64,000 nucleotides of DNA from Alphaproteobacteria bacterium. GTDB taxonomy: Bacteria > Pseudomonadota > Alphaproteobacteria > Elsterales > Elsteraceae. Of the stretch, positions 8,370-17,577 are shown in pieces. The position numbers and the translations under genes were made by a program. The notes under the pieces are model-generated. The model had not been told where the DNA came from. It saw only the letters and a program-made list of their open reading frames with translations, and made no database searches. The DNA lies in the NCBI GenBank assembly GCA_004292755.1, contig RDXE01000026.1:1-64000 (forward strand), read 5' to 3'. How positions within the stretch are numbered: the first letter of the stretch is position 1; every line of letters begins with the position of its first letter.

Positions 8370-9977
8370 TTGCGTCGATCCTTTGGTACCGGCCCACTGC
8401 CAGCCCGTCAATCCGCCGCCCCCCGGCCTCTGCTGCGGGGCGTCTGCGGCACCCTTGCGCCTGCCCTTGCCCTGCTGAGTGCCGTTGCGATGGCGGGTTG
8501 CGGCGCCATTGGCGGTGGCTCCCGGCCCGCAACACCAGAGGTTGTCACAGGATTTCAGGGCGGTGTTGTGGCAGACGAACCCTCCGCCACTCTGGCCGGG
8601 CGGGAGGTGTTGGCGACGAACGGTACTGCCGTTGACGCTGCCGTTGCCATGGCCTTCGTCCAAGCTGTGACCTTGCCTGCCACGGCAGGCTTGGGCAGTG
8701 GTGGGGTTTGCCTGCTGTATGATCCCGCCCGCAAGCGATTGGAGACCATCGACTTTTCTCTCCGCCCAGCCTCGCGCAGCCTGCTTGGGGTGCCCGCTCT
8801 GGTGCGCGGCATGGCGCTGTTGCACGCCCGCGGCGGCACCCAACGCTGGGAGCAGCTGTTAGCACCCGCCGAGCGGTTGGCCCGATTGGGAGCGCCGGTC
8901 AGCCGGGCGATGCTGGCGAATTTGAGCGCGGACACCGGGCTCACCCCCGTGCGGCCGCCCCTGCGCCCCCTGTTTGCGGGTGCCCAGCTGGGGGGAACCC
9001 TCGTCCAGCCCGACCTTGCCGTTACCCTTGGGCGGCTGCGCGCCAGTGGGGCGGGAGATTTCTACACCGGTGTGTTCGCCCGTCAGTTGGTCGATGGCAT
9101 CGCTGCGTTGCAGGGCGATCTGACGGCCGAGGACTTGCGCACCTTTGTGCCGAGCTTGCGGGAGCCGCTGCTGGTGCCCTTCGGCACCAGTCAGGTGGTT
9201 CTGCCACCACCCCCCGCCGGAGCGGGCGGTGCGATTGCCGCCCAGTACCTCGCAGGGTTGACCCAAGCGAACTGGGCCGGTGCCCGACAGGAAGACCGCG
9301 TTCACTTGGCGGTCGAGGTGCTGAAGCGCACCATCGCCGCTGAAAGTTCCCGCGCCGATGGGGAGCCAATCCTCTCCCCCGCCCGTGCCCAAGCCTTGGT
9401 CGCCGGGCTGGATCGGACCAAGGCGCAACCCGTTGAGGGGGCCAGCCTGCCTGCGGCCGCGGAAGCGCCCTCCGCCGGTCTGGTTGCCATCGACAGTTCT
9501 GGCATGGCGGTCGCCTGCGCGATGACGCTGGGCAGCCGCTTCGGCACTGGTGTGCAGGTCCCAGGAACTGGCCTGTTCATGGCAGCAGCACCGCGGGTGA
9601 TTCCGGTGTCCACCCTGCCCGCCTTGGTGGTCAACACCCGCTCCTCCCAGACCTTTGCAGCATTGTCGTCCTTCCATGACCGCTCAGCCCCCCAGAATGC
9701 GATCTTGACCATCCTCGGCACCCTGGTGGAGGAGCGGACGCTGGAGGTGGTGTTGTCCCGCCCACGTCTGCATGCTGGGGCCGGTCCCGTGCAGCTGGAG
9801 CCCGAAGCCGTTGACAGTGCTGGTGTGCTGGAGGATCGCGGCCACCCGCTGGAGCGTGTGCAGGAATTGGGTCGGGTGCACGCGATCATCTGCCCCACGG
9901 GCTTGCCCCAACGCCAACCCGTGTGCGACCTGCGCGCGGACCCCCGGTCCGGCGGCCTTGCGGCAGGTGGTCAATGA
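8370..9977 (+). CDS. Degenerate gamma-glutamyltransferase-fold lipoprotein
   Basis: The 535-residue product aligns along its length with gamma-glutamyltransferases: 'DEPSATLAGREVLATNGTAVDAAVA' near the N-terminus, the 'LYDPARKRLETIDF' region and the 'MAVACAMTLGSRFGTG' region. Key positions are changed. Where the family has the nucleophile TTH, this protein reads SAG; where it has the GSPGG oxyanion loop, it reads SSFHD. A lipobox (AMAGC, Cys44) suggests membrane anchoring. The TTG start has an AAGGAAGG Shine-Dalgarno seven bases upstream. Its stop overlaps the aminotransferase start (ATGA). It is probably catalytically altered or inactive; this rests on hand alignment. Confidence 0.75.
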   Translation: MRRSFGTGPLPARQSAAPRPLLRGVCGTLAPALALLSAVAMAGCGAIGGGSRPATPEVVTGFQGGVVADEPSATLAGREVLATNGTAVDAAVAMAFVQAVTLPATAGLGSGGVCLLYDPARKRLETIDFSLRPASRSLLGVPALVRGMALLHARGGTQRWEQLLAPAERLARLGAPVSRAMLANLSADTGLTPVRPPLRPLFAGAQLGGTLVQPDLAVTLGRLRASGAGDFYTGVFARQLVDGIAALQGDLTAEDLRTFVPSLREPLLVPFGTSQVVLPPPPAGAGGAIAAQYLAGLTQANWAGARQEDRVHLAVEVLKRTIAAESSRADGEPILSPARAQALVAGLDRTKAQPVEGASLPAAAEAPSAGLVAIDSSGMAVACAMTLGSRFGTGVQVPGTGLFMAAAPRVIPVSTLPALVVNTRSSQTFAALSSFHDRSAPQNAILTILGTLVEERTLEVVLSRPRLHAGAGPVQLEPEAVDSAGVLEDRGHPLERVQELGRVHAIICPTGLPQRQPVCDLRADPRSGGLAAGGQ

Positions 9978-11122
9978 AGGTCGCGCGGCGCAGCGATGTC
10001 GCCCCGTTCATTGTGATGGATGTGATGCGGGCGGCCGACGAGCGCGCCGCTGCAGGCGGCGATGTGCTGCATCTGGAGGTGGGCCAACCCTCCACGCCCG
10101 CACCCAAGGGCGTGCTGGCAGCCGCCCATGCCGCCCTGGATGATGACCTCTTGGGCTACACTCAGGCCTTTGGCCTGTTGGAGTTACGCCAGCGCATCGC
10201 CCAACACTATCAGGACTGGTACGGCGTCACCGTCGATGCTGAGCGGGTGGCGATCACCTTCGGCGCCTCTGGTGCCTTTATTCTGGCATTCCTTGCTGCG
10301 TTTGATGCCGGAGACCGGGTCGCCCTGGCGGCACCGGGTTATCCGGCCTATCGCAACATCCTCCAAGCCCTTGATATCGAGGTGGTGGAGTTACCCGCAA
10401 CCGAGGCAACCGGGTTTCAACCAACACCTGAGTTACTGGCAACCGCAGGCCGCTTGGATGGCGTGATTGTCGCCTCCCCCGCCAATCCAACGGGAACGAT
10501 GCTGTCCCTGGCAGAGTATCAAGCCCTGGCCGATTGGTGTGCTACCAACGACGTGCGGCTCGTGTCCGATGAAATCTACCACGGCATCACCTATGGCGGT
10601 GTGGCCACCACTGCGCTGGCGGTCTCCACCACAGCGATCATCGCCAACAGTTTCTCCAAATACTTCTCAATGACAGGCTGGCGGCTGGGTTGGTTGGTGT
10701 TGCCAGAGGATTTGGTGCGCCCGGTGGAGCGGTTGGCGCAGAACCTGTTTATCTCCGCCCCGACCATCGCCCAGCGCGCCGCCATCGCGGCGTTTGACTG
10801 TCACGAGGAATGCCGGGCGAACCTCAGCCGATACGAGGCAAACCGCGCCTTGTTGCTGGAGCGCCTACCCGCTGCGGGCTTCACCCGCTTTGCCCCAGCC
10901 GATGGGGCGTTCTATCTCTACGCCGATGTCAGCCACATGACCGACGACTCGATGGCGTTCTGTCGCCAAATCCTGGCGGACACAGGCGTCGCCATCACCC
11001 CCGGTCTCGATTTTGACCGAGCGCGCGGCCACCACTGGGTGCGCTTCTCTTTCGCTGGAAGCACCGAAGACATGGCGGAAGCCGCACAACGGTTGATTGC
11101 CTGGCGCGCACGCAATCGCTGA
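9974..11122 (+). CDS. Class I/II PLP-dependent aminotransferase
   Basis: A 382-residue cytosolic fold-type I aminotransferase, AspC/aspartate-like subclass. Visible motifs are 'HLEVGQPSTPAPK', the 'SPANPTGTMLSLAEY' loop (Asn contacting the cofactor), 'LVSDEIYHGITYGG' (Asp binding the pyridine nitrogen) and the Schiff-base lysine in 'SFSKYFSMTGWRLGW'. The terminal Arg that binds the substrate carboxylate is in 'HHWVRFSFAGS'. The start overlaps the upstream gene by four bases, so expression is coupled. The amino donor and acceptor cannot be told from sequence. Confidence 0.92.
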   Translation: MKVARRSDVAPFIVMDVMRAADERAAAGGDVLHLEVGQPSTPAPKGVLAAAHAALDDDLLGYTQAFGLLELRQRIAQHYQDWYGVTVDAERVAITFGASGAFILAFLAAFDAGDRVALAAPGYPAYRNILQALDIEVVELPATEATGFQPTPELLATAGRLDGVIVASPANPTGTMLSLAEYQALADWCATNDVRLVSDEIYHGITYGGVATTALAVSTTAIIANSFSKYFSMTGWRLGWLVLPEDLVRPVERLAQNLFISAPTIAQRAAIAAFDCHEECRANLSRYEANRALLLERLPAAGFTRFAPADGAFYLYADVSHMTDDSMAFCRQILADTGVAITPGLDFDRARGHHWVRFSFAGSTEDMAEAAQRLIAWRARNR

Positions 11123-11189
11123 GATCAATTCGCGGTGACACGGTTGGCATGTCCCCGGCACGCCAACCAGCCTTCAGGTTCCCAACTTC

Positions 11190-11221
11190 GGGCCAATCCT
11201 TCCAAGGGAAAGGGTTGGCCC
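11190..11221. terminator. Hairpin between convergent aminotransferase and gcdH
   Basis: GGGCCAATCCTT pairs with AAGGGTTGGCCC (11 of 12) around an 8-nt loop, in the 113-bp gap between two convergent genes. A second, shorter stem GGTTGGC/GCCAACC lies at 11142-11168. Neither has a clear T-run. Confidence 0.55.
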
Positions 11222-11235
11222 GGTTGGGGTCGCTG

Positions 11236-12456
11236 TTATTGAAACGCCTGAATCCCGGTCTGGGCACGGCCCAGGATCAGCGCGTGAATGTCGTGGGTGC
11301 CTTCATAGGTGTTCACGGCTTCCAGGTTCAGCACGTGGCGGATCACCTGGTACTCGTCGCTGATACCGTTGCCACCCAGCATATCCCGCGCCTGACGGGC
11401 AACGTCGAGCGCTTTGCCGCAGGAGTTGCGCTTCAGCATCGAAATCATTTCTGGTGCTGCGCGGCCCTGGTCTTTCAGATGGCCCAGGCGCAGGCAGGCG
11501 TGCAGGCCCAAAGTGATCTCCGTCTGCATGTCTGCCAGCTTCTTCTGGATCAGCTGGTTGGCCGCCAGAGGCTTGCCGAACTGCTTACGGTCCAGCGTGT
11601 ATTGGCGGGCGGTGTGCCAGCAGAATTCTGCTGCCCCCAAAGCACCCCAGGCAATGCCAAAGCGGGCATTGTTCAAGCACCCAAATGGACCCTTCAGCCC
11701 CTTGACGTTGGGCAGCAGGTTGCCTGCAGGCACAAACACCTCATCCATCACAATTTCGCCAGTGATGGAGGCGCGTAGCGAGAACTTGCCTTCAATCTTC
11801 GGGGCGGACAAACCCTCCATCCCCTTCTCCAGCACAAAACCGCGAATCTCGCCGTCATCATCCTTCGCCCACACCACAAACACGTCAGCGATCGGCGAAT
11901 TGGTGATCCACATCTTGGCGCCGGACAGCCGATAGCCGCCCTCAACGCTGCGCGCGCGGGTCTTCATGCCAGCGGGGTCAGACCCATGGTCCGGCTCCGT
12001 CAAGCCAAAACAGCCGACCAACTCGCCGGTGGCAAGGCCTGGCAGCCAGCGCTGGCGCTGTTCCTCGGTGCCGTAAGCATAGATCGGGTGCATCACCAGC
12101 GAGGACTGCACCGACATTGCGGAGCGATAGCCGCTGTCCACCCGTTCCACTTCCCGCGCGATCAGGCCATAGGCGACGTAGGACACGCCAGAACAGCCAT
12201 AGCCATCAATCGTCGGCCCCAACAGACCAAGGGCCCCCATCTCGCTCATGATCTCGCGGTGAAACACTTCATGGCGGAAGGCATCCTGCACGCGGCTGGC
12301 GAGCTTATCTTGCGCGTAGGCGCGCGCGGTGTCGCGAACCATCCGCTCATCTTCCGTCAACAGCTCGTCCAACAGCAGTGCATCATCCCATTGGAAGGCA
12401 GCCTTGGTGATGGAAGGGCGCGCACCCGCGGTCGGGGCTGCATCGTCAGGGGTCAT
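11236..12456 (-). CDS. gcdH: Glutaryl-CoA dehydrogenase (acyl-CoA dehydrogenase family)
   Basis: FAD enzyme that oxidises and decarboxylates glutaryl-CoA to crotonyl-CoA in lysine and tryptophan/aromatic degradation. At 406 residues it is the normal length. Diagnostic stretches are '[14 protein letters not shown]' and '[18 protein letters not shown]' for FAD and substrate binding, '[16 protein letters not shown]', and the C-terminal '[20 protein letters not shown]' containing the catalytic Glu. This terminal motif and '[20 protein letters not shown]' are typical of glutaryl-CoA rather than straight-chain dehydrogenases. It is a single gene with no electron-transfer flavoprotein genes nearby. 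Confidence 0.93.
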   Translation of the reverse strand: MTPDDAAPTAGARPSITKAAFQWDDALLLDELLTEDERMVRDTARAYAQDKLASRVQDAFRHEVFHREIMSEMGALGLLGPTIDGYGCSGVSYVAYGLIAREVERVDSGYRSAMSVQSSLVMHPIYAYGTEEQRQRWLPGLATGELVGCFGLTEPDHGSDPAGMKTRARSVEGGYRLSGAKMWITNSPIADVFVVWAKDDDGEIRGFVLEKGMEGLSAPKIEGKFSLRASITGEIVMDEVFVPAGNLLPNVKGLKGPFGCLNNARFGIAWGALGAAEFCWHTARQYTLDRKQFGKPLAANQLIQKKLADMQTEITLGLHACLRLGHLKDQGRAAPEMISMLKRNSCGKALDVARQARDMLGGNGISDEYQVIRHVLNLEAVNTYEGTHDIHALILGRAQTGIQAFQ

Positions 12457-12586
12457 GGTCGATCCTCCGAAGCGATTCTGGGCAGCACCCCCCGGTGCGC
12501 ACCCATTCTCTCATGTCTTGGTTTTAGATAGCCTTCGCGCGGGGGCTGGGCAACCAATCTACCCACCATGGGCACGGATGGGCGAC

Positions 12587-12790
12587 ATGACAGGACGACA
12601 GGGCGAGGCTGGTTTCTTGATCGAGATCATCCGTATGGGGTCATACGCTCGGGTGTCAGCAATGGATCCCATCACGTTGACCGAAGTCGTCGCCATGGGG
12701 GCCGCTTCGGCACCTGATCATGCTTTGCGCCAACTGGGCGCGCGCAAGCTGGAAGCGCAGCTGCGCAAGCAGGGCCTGTGGCGTGGGTGA
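12587..12790 (+). CDS. Small conserved protein, function unknown
   Basis: A 67-residue protein, 'MTGRQGEAGFLIEIIRMGSY' at the start, then a short beta-rich part ('ARVSAMDPITLTEVVAMG') and a basic helix ending 'KLEAQLRKQGLW'. The pattern resembles a short alphaproteobacterial family that I believe is catalogued as DUF6898; I cannot confirm it here. Two ATGs nine bases apart are possible; the second has GGATGGG just upstream. It is divergent from gcdH and convergent with the cupin gene. Function unknown. Confidence 0.6.
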   Translation: MTGRQGEAGFLIEIIRMGSYARVSAMDPITLTEVVAMGAASAPDHALRQLGARKLEAQLRKQGLWRG

Positions 12791-12814
12791 CCGTGCCCAG
12801 CCTGCGCAGTCAGC

Positions 12815-13147
12815 TCAATCGACGATAAACAGCGTTGCCCCCGTCTGGGTGGCCGAACGGTGAGCAGCGTCGCCAAAGTCAGAGACTTGGTAGCTTTGAC
12901 CAGCAGACAGCACAAACCGGCGTCCATCGCGCAATTCGGTCTCTAACTCCCCGGTTAGCACCAAAAGGATATGACCGCGGTCACACCAATGGTCCGCCAG
13001 ATAGCCGGGCGAATACTCCACCATTCGCACCCGGATATCCCCAAAGGTTAAGGTGCGCCAGAGCGCTTGACCGGTCTCTCCTGGATGGACCGTGGGCTCT
13101 ATCTCGGACCAAGTGGTCACAGTGAACGCAAGGGCTGGGATCTGCAT
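12815..13147 (-). CDS. DHCW-motif cupin-fold protein
   Basis: A 110-residue single-domain cupin. The family signature appears as 'LADHWCDRGHILLVLTGELE', followed by the second cupin strand set 'FVLSAGQSYQVSDFGDAAHRS'. The His and Glu residues expected for metal binding are partly present (H in DHWC and RGH, and H in AAHRS). The function of this family is not established. It is preceded by the mucR terminator, so it is a separate transcription unit. Confidence 0.82.
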   Translation of the reverse strand: MQIPALAFTVTTWSEIEPTVHPGETGQALWRTLTFGDIRVRMVEYSPGYLADHWCDRGHILLVLTGELETELRDGRRFVLSAGQSYQVSDFGDAAHRSATQTGATLFIVD

Positions 13148-13189
13148 GATCGGGCCTCGGTACCCGCCACAGCGCGGCGGAGCATCAAA

Positions 13190-13224
13190 ACAGCAAAAAC
13201 CCCCAACCGGGGCGGCTGGGGGTT
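13190..13224 (-). terminator. Rho-independent terminator after mucR
   Basis: Read on the minus strand, AACCCCCA and TGGGGGTT form an 8-bp stem with an 11-nt loop, followed by TTTTTGCTGTTTT. It lies about 55 nt past the mucR stop and separates mucR from the cupin gene. Confidence 0.88.
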
Positions 13225-13278
13225 CGCCTGCATGACGGGACGCGCCACAGACGGCGCGTCAACCGACAAGCATTTAGC

Positions 13279-13740
13279 CTAGGCGCGCTTGCCGCGCTTG
13301 GCGGGCTTGGTTTCAGCCTTCGGAGCAGCGCGGCCAAGGCCGATCTGCTTGGCGAAGTCAGAGCGCTGCTTGGCATAGTTGGGGGCAACCATCGGATAGT
13401 CAGCCGGCAGATTCCACTTCTGACGGTAGTCCTCCGGCGACATATTGTACATAGTGCGCAGGTGACGCTTCAGCATCTTCAGCTTCTTGCCGTCTTCCAA
13501 GCACACAATGTAGTCCGGCATGACGGACTTGCGCACTGGAACCGCTGGCTTCAGAGGCTCAGCCTTGGGTTCGGCAACCGTGCCGCCAACATCCCGCAGG
13601 GAGCTGAAGACAGTGTTGATAACGTCGGGGATCTGGTCTGCACCAACGGCGTTGTTTCCAAGATACGCCGCAACGACATCGGTCGTCATGCGCAGCAGCT
13701 CGCCGTGGGGAGTGGATTTCTGGTCGGTGGTGTCGCTCAT
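13279..13740 (-). CDS. mucR: MucR/Ros-family zinc-finger-type regulator
   Basis: A 153-residue alphaproteobacterial global regulator that binds AT-rich DNA and, in relatives, silences or controls exopolysaccharide, motility and cell-cycle genes. The N-terminal oligomerisation region reads 'LLRMTTDVVAAYLGNNAV'; the DNA-binding region is 'CLEDGKKLKMLKRHLRTMY' followed by 'MSPEDYRQKWNLPADYPMVA'; the C-terminus is Lys-rich. Compared with Ros, the second Cys ligand is Asp and the last His ligand is Tyr, so only the first Cys and first His remain. Zinc binding is doubtful, as known for some rhizobial homologues. The upstream 65 bp are AT-rich, consistent with autoregulation. Confidence 0.93.
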   Translation of the reverse strand: MSDTTDQKSTPHGELLRMTTDVVAAYLGNNAVGADQIPDVINTVFSSLRDVGGTVAEPKAEPLKPAVPVRKSVMPDYIVCLEDGKKLKMLKRHLRTMYNMSPEDYRQKWNLPADYPMVAPNYAKQRSDFAKQIGLGRAAPKAETKPAKRGKRA

Positions 13741-14006
13741 GTCCGTCGCGCCGCGTCAAAAGGGGTTGCGTTGGTGTGGTTTGATCATATGCATAGCTAA
13801 AACGAAGTTTAAAGCCCAAATCTTGAAATGAACTTTCTTTTCCAGCCGCCAAGGCCGGTAGTATAGCTGTAGCCTCCGTGGCAGCCTAGGTGCCGTCTGG
13901 ATTGCGCACCAGCCGATTGCCAAGCAGCCGCTGGTCCGTTCACGCTGCCCGTGATAGCATAACCATAGCTCTAACAGTCTTAGCCCGATGAAGGACGCTG
14001 TCTGCC

Positions 14007-14450
14007 ATGTCCAAGCCGATCATCGCCTTCGCCGCAGACCATGCCGGTTACAGCTTGAAGGACACGTTGTTGGAGGAAATGCGCGCTGCCGGGTTTGGGG
14101 TTGTCGACCTTGGCACCGACAGCCCACAGTCGGTTGATTATCCAGATTATGCAAATATACTGGCGAAATGCTTGGCTGCGGGCGAGGCGGACCTGGGCGT
14201 CGCCATCTGTGGCACGGGAATCGGTATCTCGATGGCGGCCAACCGCCACCCCCATATCCGCTGTGCGCTCATCCATGACGAGACCGGGGCGCGCCTAACC
14301 CGTCTGCACAACGACGCCAACGTCATCGCCTTCGGCGCCCGTGTCATCGGCATCGAAGTGGCGCGGGCTGCGCTGACCACATTTGTGGCAACGCCGTTTG
14401 AAGGTGGTCGGCATGCACGCAGAGTCGAAAAGCTCCAGCAGATCGGCTAG
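14007..14450 (+). CDS. rpiB: Ribose-5-phosphate isomerase B
   Basis: Interconverts ribose 5-phosphate and ribulose 5-phosphate in the pentose phosphate pathway. It has 147 residues and the RpiB/LacAB fold: '[14 protein letters not shown]' at the N-terminus (phosphate and ring-opening His), 'DYPDYANI', the catalytic Cys in '[14 protein letters not shown]' and the basic '[15 protein letters not shown]'. It is the first gene of a co-directional run with glyA, nrdR and the riboflavin genes. This order (rpiB-glyA-nrdR-rib) is usual in alphaproteobacteria. Confidence 0.96.
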   Translation: MSKPIIAFAADHAGYSLKDTLLEEMRAAGFGVVDLGTDSPQSVDYPDYANILAKCLAAGEADLGVAICGTGIGISMAANRHPHIRCALIHDETGARLTRLHNDANVIAFGARVIGIEVARAALTTFVATPFEGGRHARRVEKLQQIG

Positions 14451-14518
14451 TCTCGCGGCCCCCGCATCGCTCGCGCGCCAGACCGGCGCTGCACCAACGC
14501 CCGATCTGGAGGCTGCCA

Positions 14519-15811
14519 ATGCCCGATATCGCTTTGAAGAGTCCTGGGTTTTTCACACAGTCGCTGGCCGATGCTGACCCTGCCCTGTTCGCCGGTGTCA
14601 CCGACGAGCTGACCCGCCAGCAGGATCAGATTGAGCTGATCGCGTCGGAAAACATCGTCAGCCGGGCAGTGCTGGAAGCGCAGGGCTCGGTGCTGACCAA
14701 CAAGTATGCCGAGGGGTATCCGGGTCGGCGCTACTATGGTGGCTGCGAGTTTGTCGACGTCGCCGAAAATCTGGCGATCGAGCGGGCGTGCAAGCTGTTC
14801 GACTGCGCCTATGCCAACGTGCAGCCGCACTCCGGTGCGCAAGCGAATCAAGCGGTGTTCTTCGCGCTGTTGCAACCCGGCGACACCATCATGGGGATGG
14901 ATCTGGCCGCGGGTGGTCATCTGACCCACGGCTCGCCGGTCAATCAGTCCGGCAAGTGGTTCAAAGTGGTCAGCTACACTGTCGACCCCGAGACGATGCT
15001 GATCGATTATGACGGGGTGGAGCGCATTGCCCGCGAAGCAAAGCCGAAGCTAATCATCGCGGGTGGCTCGGCCTACAGCCGAGTGATCGATTTCGCCCGA
15101 TTCCGCGCCATTGCCGACGCGGTGGGTGCCTATCTGATGGTGGACATGGCGCACTTCGCCGGTTTGGTCGCCGGTGGGGCTTACCCCTCGCCGCTGCCCC
15201 ATGCCCATGTGGTCACCACCACGACCCACAAGACCCTGCGCGGTCCGCGCGGCGGCATGATTCTGTCCACCGATGGGGACTTGGGCAAGAAGTTCAACTC
15301 GGCCGTGTTCCCCGGCCTGCAAGGGGGGCCGTTGATGCACGTGATCGCGGCCAAGGCGGTGGCGTTTGGCGAGGCGCTGCGCCCCGACTTCCGGGCCTAC
15401 GCCACCCAGGTGATCGCCAATGCCCGAGCACTGGCGGACACCCTGGTCGGTCGCGGTCTTGCGATCGTGTCGGGCGGCACCGACAGCCACTTGATGCTGG
15501 TCGACCTGCGGCCAAAGCGCCTGACCGGCAAGCTGACCGAGGCGCAGCTGGAGCATGCTGGCATCACCTGCAACAAGAACGGCATCCCCTTCGATACCGA
15601 GAAGGCGATGATCACCTCTGGCATCCGCCTCGGCACCCCGGCGGGCACCACCCGCGGCTTCGGCGAGGCGGAGTTCCGCGACGTTGGCCGCATGATTGGC
15701 GACGTGGTGGACGCGCTGTCGAACGATCCAGACGGTGCTGGCCTGGTGCAGGCGCGGGTGCGCCAGGAAGTCAAAGCCCTGTGTGATCGCTTCCCGATCT
15801 ATCGTACCTGA
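14519..15811 (+). CDS. glyA: Serine hydroxymethyltransferase
   Basis: PLP enzyme converting serine and tetrahydrofolate to glycine and methylene-tetrahydrofolate. It has 430 residues, the expected length. Motifs are '[20 protein letters not shown]', '[17 protein letters not shown]', the '[15 protein letters not shown]' region and the Schiff-base lysine in '[16 protein letters not shown]'. GGAGG stands seven bases before the ATG. Only 68 bp separate it from rpiB. Confidence 0.98.
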   Translation: MPDIALKSPGFFTQSLADADPALFAGVTDELTRQQDQIELIASENIVSRAVLEAQGSVLTNKYAEGYPGRRYYGGCEFVDVAENLAIERACKLFDCAYANVQPHSGAQANQAVFFALLQPGDTIMGMDLAAGGHLTHGSPVNQSGKWFKVVSYTVDPETMLIDYDGVERIAREAKPKLIIAGGSAYSRVIDFARFRAIADAVGAYLMVDMAHFAGLVAGGAYPSPLPHAHVVTTTTHKTLRGPRGGMILSTDGDLGKKFNSAVFPGLQGGPLMHVIAAKAVAFGEALRPDFRAYATQVIANARALADTLVGRGLAIVSGGTDSHLMLVDLRPKRLTGKLTEAQLEHAGITCNKNGIPFDTEKAMITSGIRLGTPAGTTRGFGEAEFRDVGRMIGDVVDALSNDPDGAGLVQARVRQEVKALCDRFPIYRT

Positions 15812-15849
15812 GGGTTGACGCACCTCTAGGCTCAGCCATGCCGTGACAG

Positions 15850-15890
15850 GCCCTGCCGACCAGTGCCAAGCTTGCAGTGGTCAGCAGGGC
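15850..15890. other. Long structured hairpin between glyA and nrdR
   Basis: Nested inverted segments GCCCTG, GACCA and TGC pair with GCA, TGGTC and CAGGGC on the other side, giving 14 base pairs interrupted by small symmetric internal loops around a 7-nt loop (CAAGCTT). There is no T-run. It could be a Rho-dependent or processing signal after glyA, or a structured leader of the nrdR-rib transcript. Confidence 0.55.
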
Positions 15891-15948
15891 ATGCGGGTTG
15901 TGCGGTTGGGCCCCGCAGGTCTCAGCAACACGGGTAAGGGAGGATGCG

Positions 15949-16413
15949 ATGCGTTGTCCGTTCTGCGGACACGAAGACACCCAGGTGAAGGACAGCCGAC
16001 CGACCGACGACAACGCGGCGATCCGGCGGCGGCGCTTCTGCCCAAATTGTGGCTCGCGCTTCACCACCTTCGAACGGGTGCAACTGCGCGAGCTGACGGT
16101 GGTGAAGAAGACCGGCAAGCGCGTGCCGTTCGATCGGGACAAGCTCGCTCGCTCCATTCAGATCGCCTGCCGTAAACGCCCCATCGAGGCCGAGCGGATT
16201 GAGCGCATCGTCAACGGCATCGTCCGCCGCCTGGAGAGCATGGGCGAGCCTGAAATCTCCACCGACCAGATCGGTGCGCAGGTGATGGACGCACTCTACA
16301 GCCTGGACCCGGTGGCCTATGTCCGGTTCGCATCGGTCTATCGAAACTTCCGCGAGGTGAAGGATTTCGAAGACTTCGTTGGCAAATTGGCGCACGAGCG
16401 TGACGACGACTGA
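15949..16413 (+). CDS. nrdR: Transcriptional repressor NrdR
   Basis: Nucleotide-sensing repressor of ribonucleotide reductase genes. The 154-residue protein has an N-terminal zinc ribbon ('[17 protein letters not shown]' ... '[17 protein letters not shown]', four Cys) and a C-terminal ATP-cone ('[20 protein letters not shown]', '[12 protein letters not shown]'). The ATG before MRCPFC has GGGAGGA upstream and gives the conserved N-terminus. It is followed closely by ribD, the usual alphaproteobacterial arrangement. Confidence 0.97.
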   Translation: MRCPFCGHEDTQVKDSRPTDDNAAIRRRRFCPNCGSRFTTFERVQLRELTVVKKTGKRVPFDRDKLARSIQIACRKRPIEAERIERIVNGIVRRLESMGEPEISTDQIGAQVMDALYSLDPVAYVRFASVYRNFREVKDFEDFVGKLAHERDDD

Positions 16414-16449
16414 CACCCGTAGCCAGATCGCGCGCCGGAGTGCCGCGCG

Positions 16450-17565
16450 ATGACCGACGTCTGGAGTGCCGCAGATGCTGGCTGGATGGACGCGGCCCTG
16501 GCCTTGGCGCGTCGTCAGTTGGGGGCGGTGTGGCCAAATCCAGCCGTCGGCGCAATCCTGGTCAAGGATGGGCGGGTGTTGGCCCGCGGCGTCACTCAAA
16601 GCGGTGGGCGCCCCCATGCGGAGCGCGTCGCGCTGGATCGCGCTGGTGCTGAGGCTGTGGGTGCCACGCTCTATGTCACCCTGGAGCCATGCAACCATCA
16701 CGGTGTTACCCCGCCCTGCACCGATGCCTTGCTGGAAGCCAAGGTTGCCCGTGTGGTGGTCGCCACCGAAGACCCCGACCCACGGGTCAATGGTTCCGGC
16801 ATCGCACGCCTGCGCGCCCATGGTGTGCAAGTGGATGTTGGGCTGCGGCGGGAGCAAGCCGACGAGGTCAACGCCGGGTTCTTTTGTCGCATCTGCCAGG
16901 GTCGGCCGCTGGTCACCCTAAAGCTGGCGACCAGTCTGGATGGCCGGATCGCAGCCCCAGGGGGTGTCAGCAAGTGGATCACCGGCCCTGCAGCCCTGGC
17001 CCGCGCTCACTTAAGCCGGGCGCGCCATGATGCTGTGCTGGTGGGTGCCCAGACAGCGCTCGCCGATGATCCTGAACTCACCTGTCGGCTGCCTGGCCTC
17101 AGCCATCGCTCGCCCGTGCGGGTGGTGGCGGACGGGCGTCTGCGCCTGCCCTTGACCCACAAGCTGGTGCAGTCGGCCCGCAGTGCGCGCACCTGGTTGA
17201 TCACCCGTGCCGACGCCCCAGCAGAGCGTTTGCAGGCATTTGCCACAGCAGGATTGGAGATCATCACCGCCACCCCAGCCGTGGAGGGGGGCGTGGAGCC
17301 TGCGGCTGCTTTAGCCGCCATGGGTCAGCGCGGGATCACCCGGTTGATGGTGGAAGGCGGCGGGCAGCTGGCAGCCAGCTTGGTTGCAGCGGATTTGGTC
17401 GACCGGATCGAATGGTACCGCGCACCAATCCTGTTGGGCGGCGATGGTGCGGCAGCTGTGGCAGGGCTGGATGTCGCCAGCCCGGCTGCGGCTCCACGTT
17501 TTGTCCGCACCGGGATCGAGCACCGCGGCGACGACGTTGTGGAAAGCTACCGCCGTCGCGGTTAG
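16450..17565 (+). CDS. ribD: Riboflavin biosynthesis deaminase/reductase RibD
   Basis: Bifunctional enzyme of riboflavin synthesis: deaminates the pyrimidine intermediate, then reduces its ribosyl group. In 371 residues the N-terminal deaminase domain shows 'GRPHAERVALD' (zinc His and proton-shuttle Glu) and 'LEPCNHHGVTPPC' (zinc Cys pair). The C-terminal reductase domain shows 'VTLKLATSLDGRIAAPGG', 'RHDAVLVGAQTALADDPELT' and 'LMVEGGGQLAASL'. It starts 36 bp after nrdR and lies 12 bp before ribE. Confidence 0.97.
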   Translation: MTDVWSAADAGWMDAALALARRQLGAVWPNPAVGAILVKDGRVLARGVTQSGGRPHAERVALDRAGAEAVGATLYVTLEPCNHHGVTPPCTDALLEAKVARVVVATEDPDPRVNGSGIARLRAHGVQVDVGLRREQADEVNAGFFCRICQGRPLVTLKLATSLDGRIAAPGGVSKWITGPAALARAHLSRARHDAVLVGAQTALADDPELTCRLPGLSHRSPVRVVADGRLRLPLTHKLVQSARSARTWLITRADAPAERLQAFATAGLEIITATPAVEGGVEPAAALAAMGQRGITRLMVEGGGQLAASLVAADLVDRIEWYRAPILLGGDGAAAVAGLDVASPAAAPRFVRTGIEHRGDDVVESYRRRG

Positions 17566-17577
17566 CGTTGCGCAACC

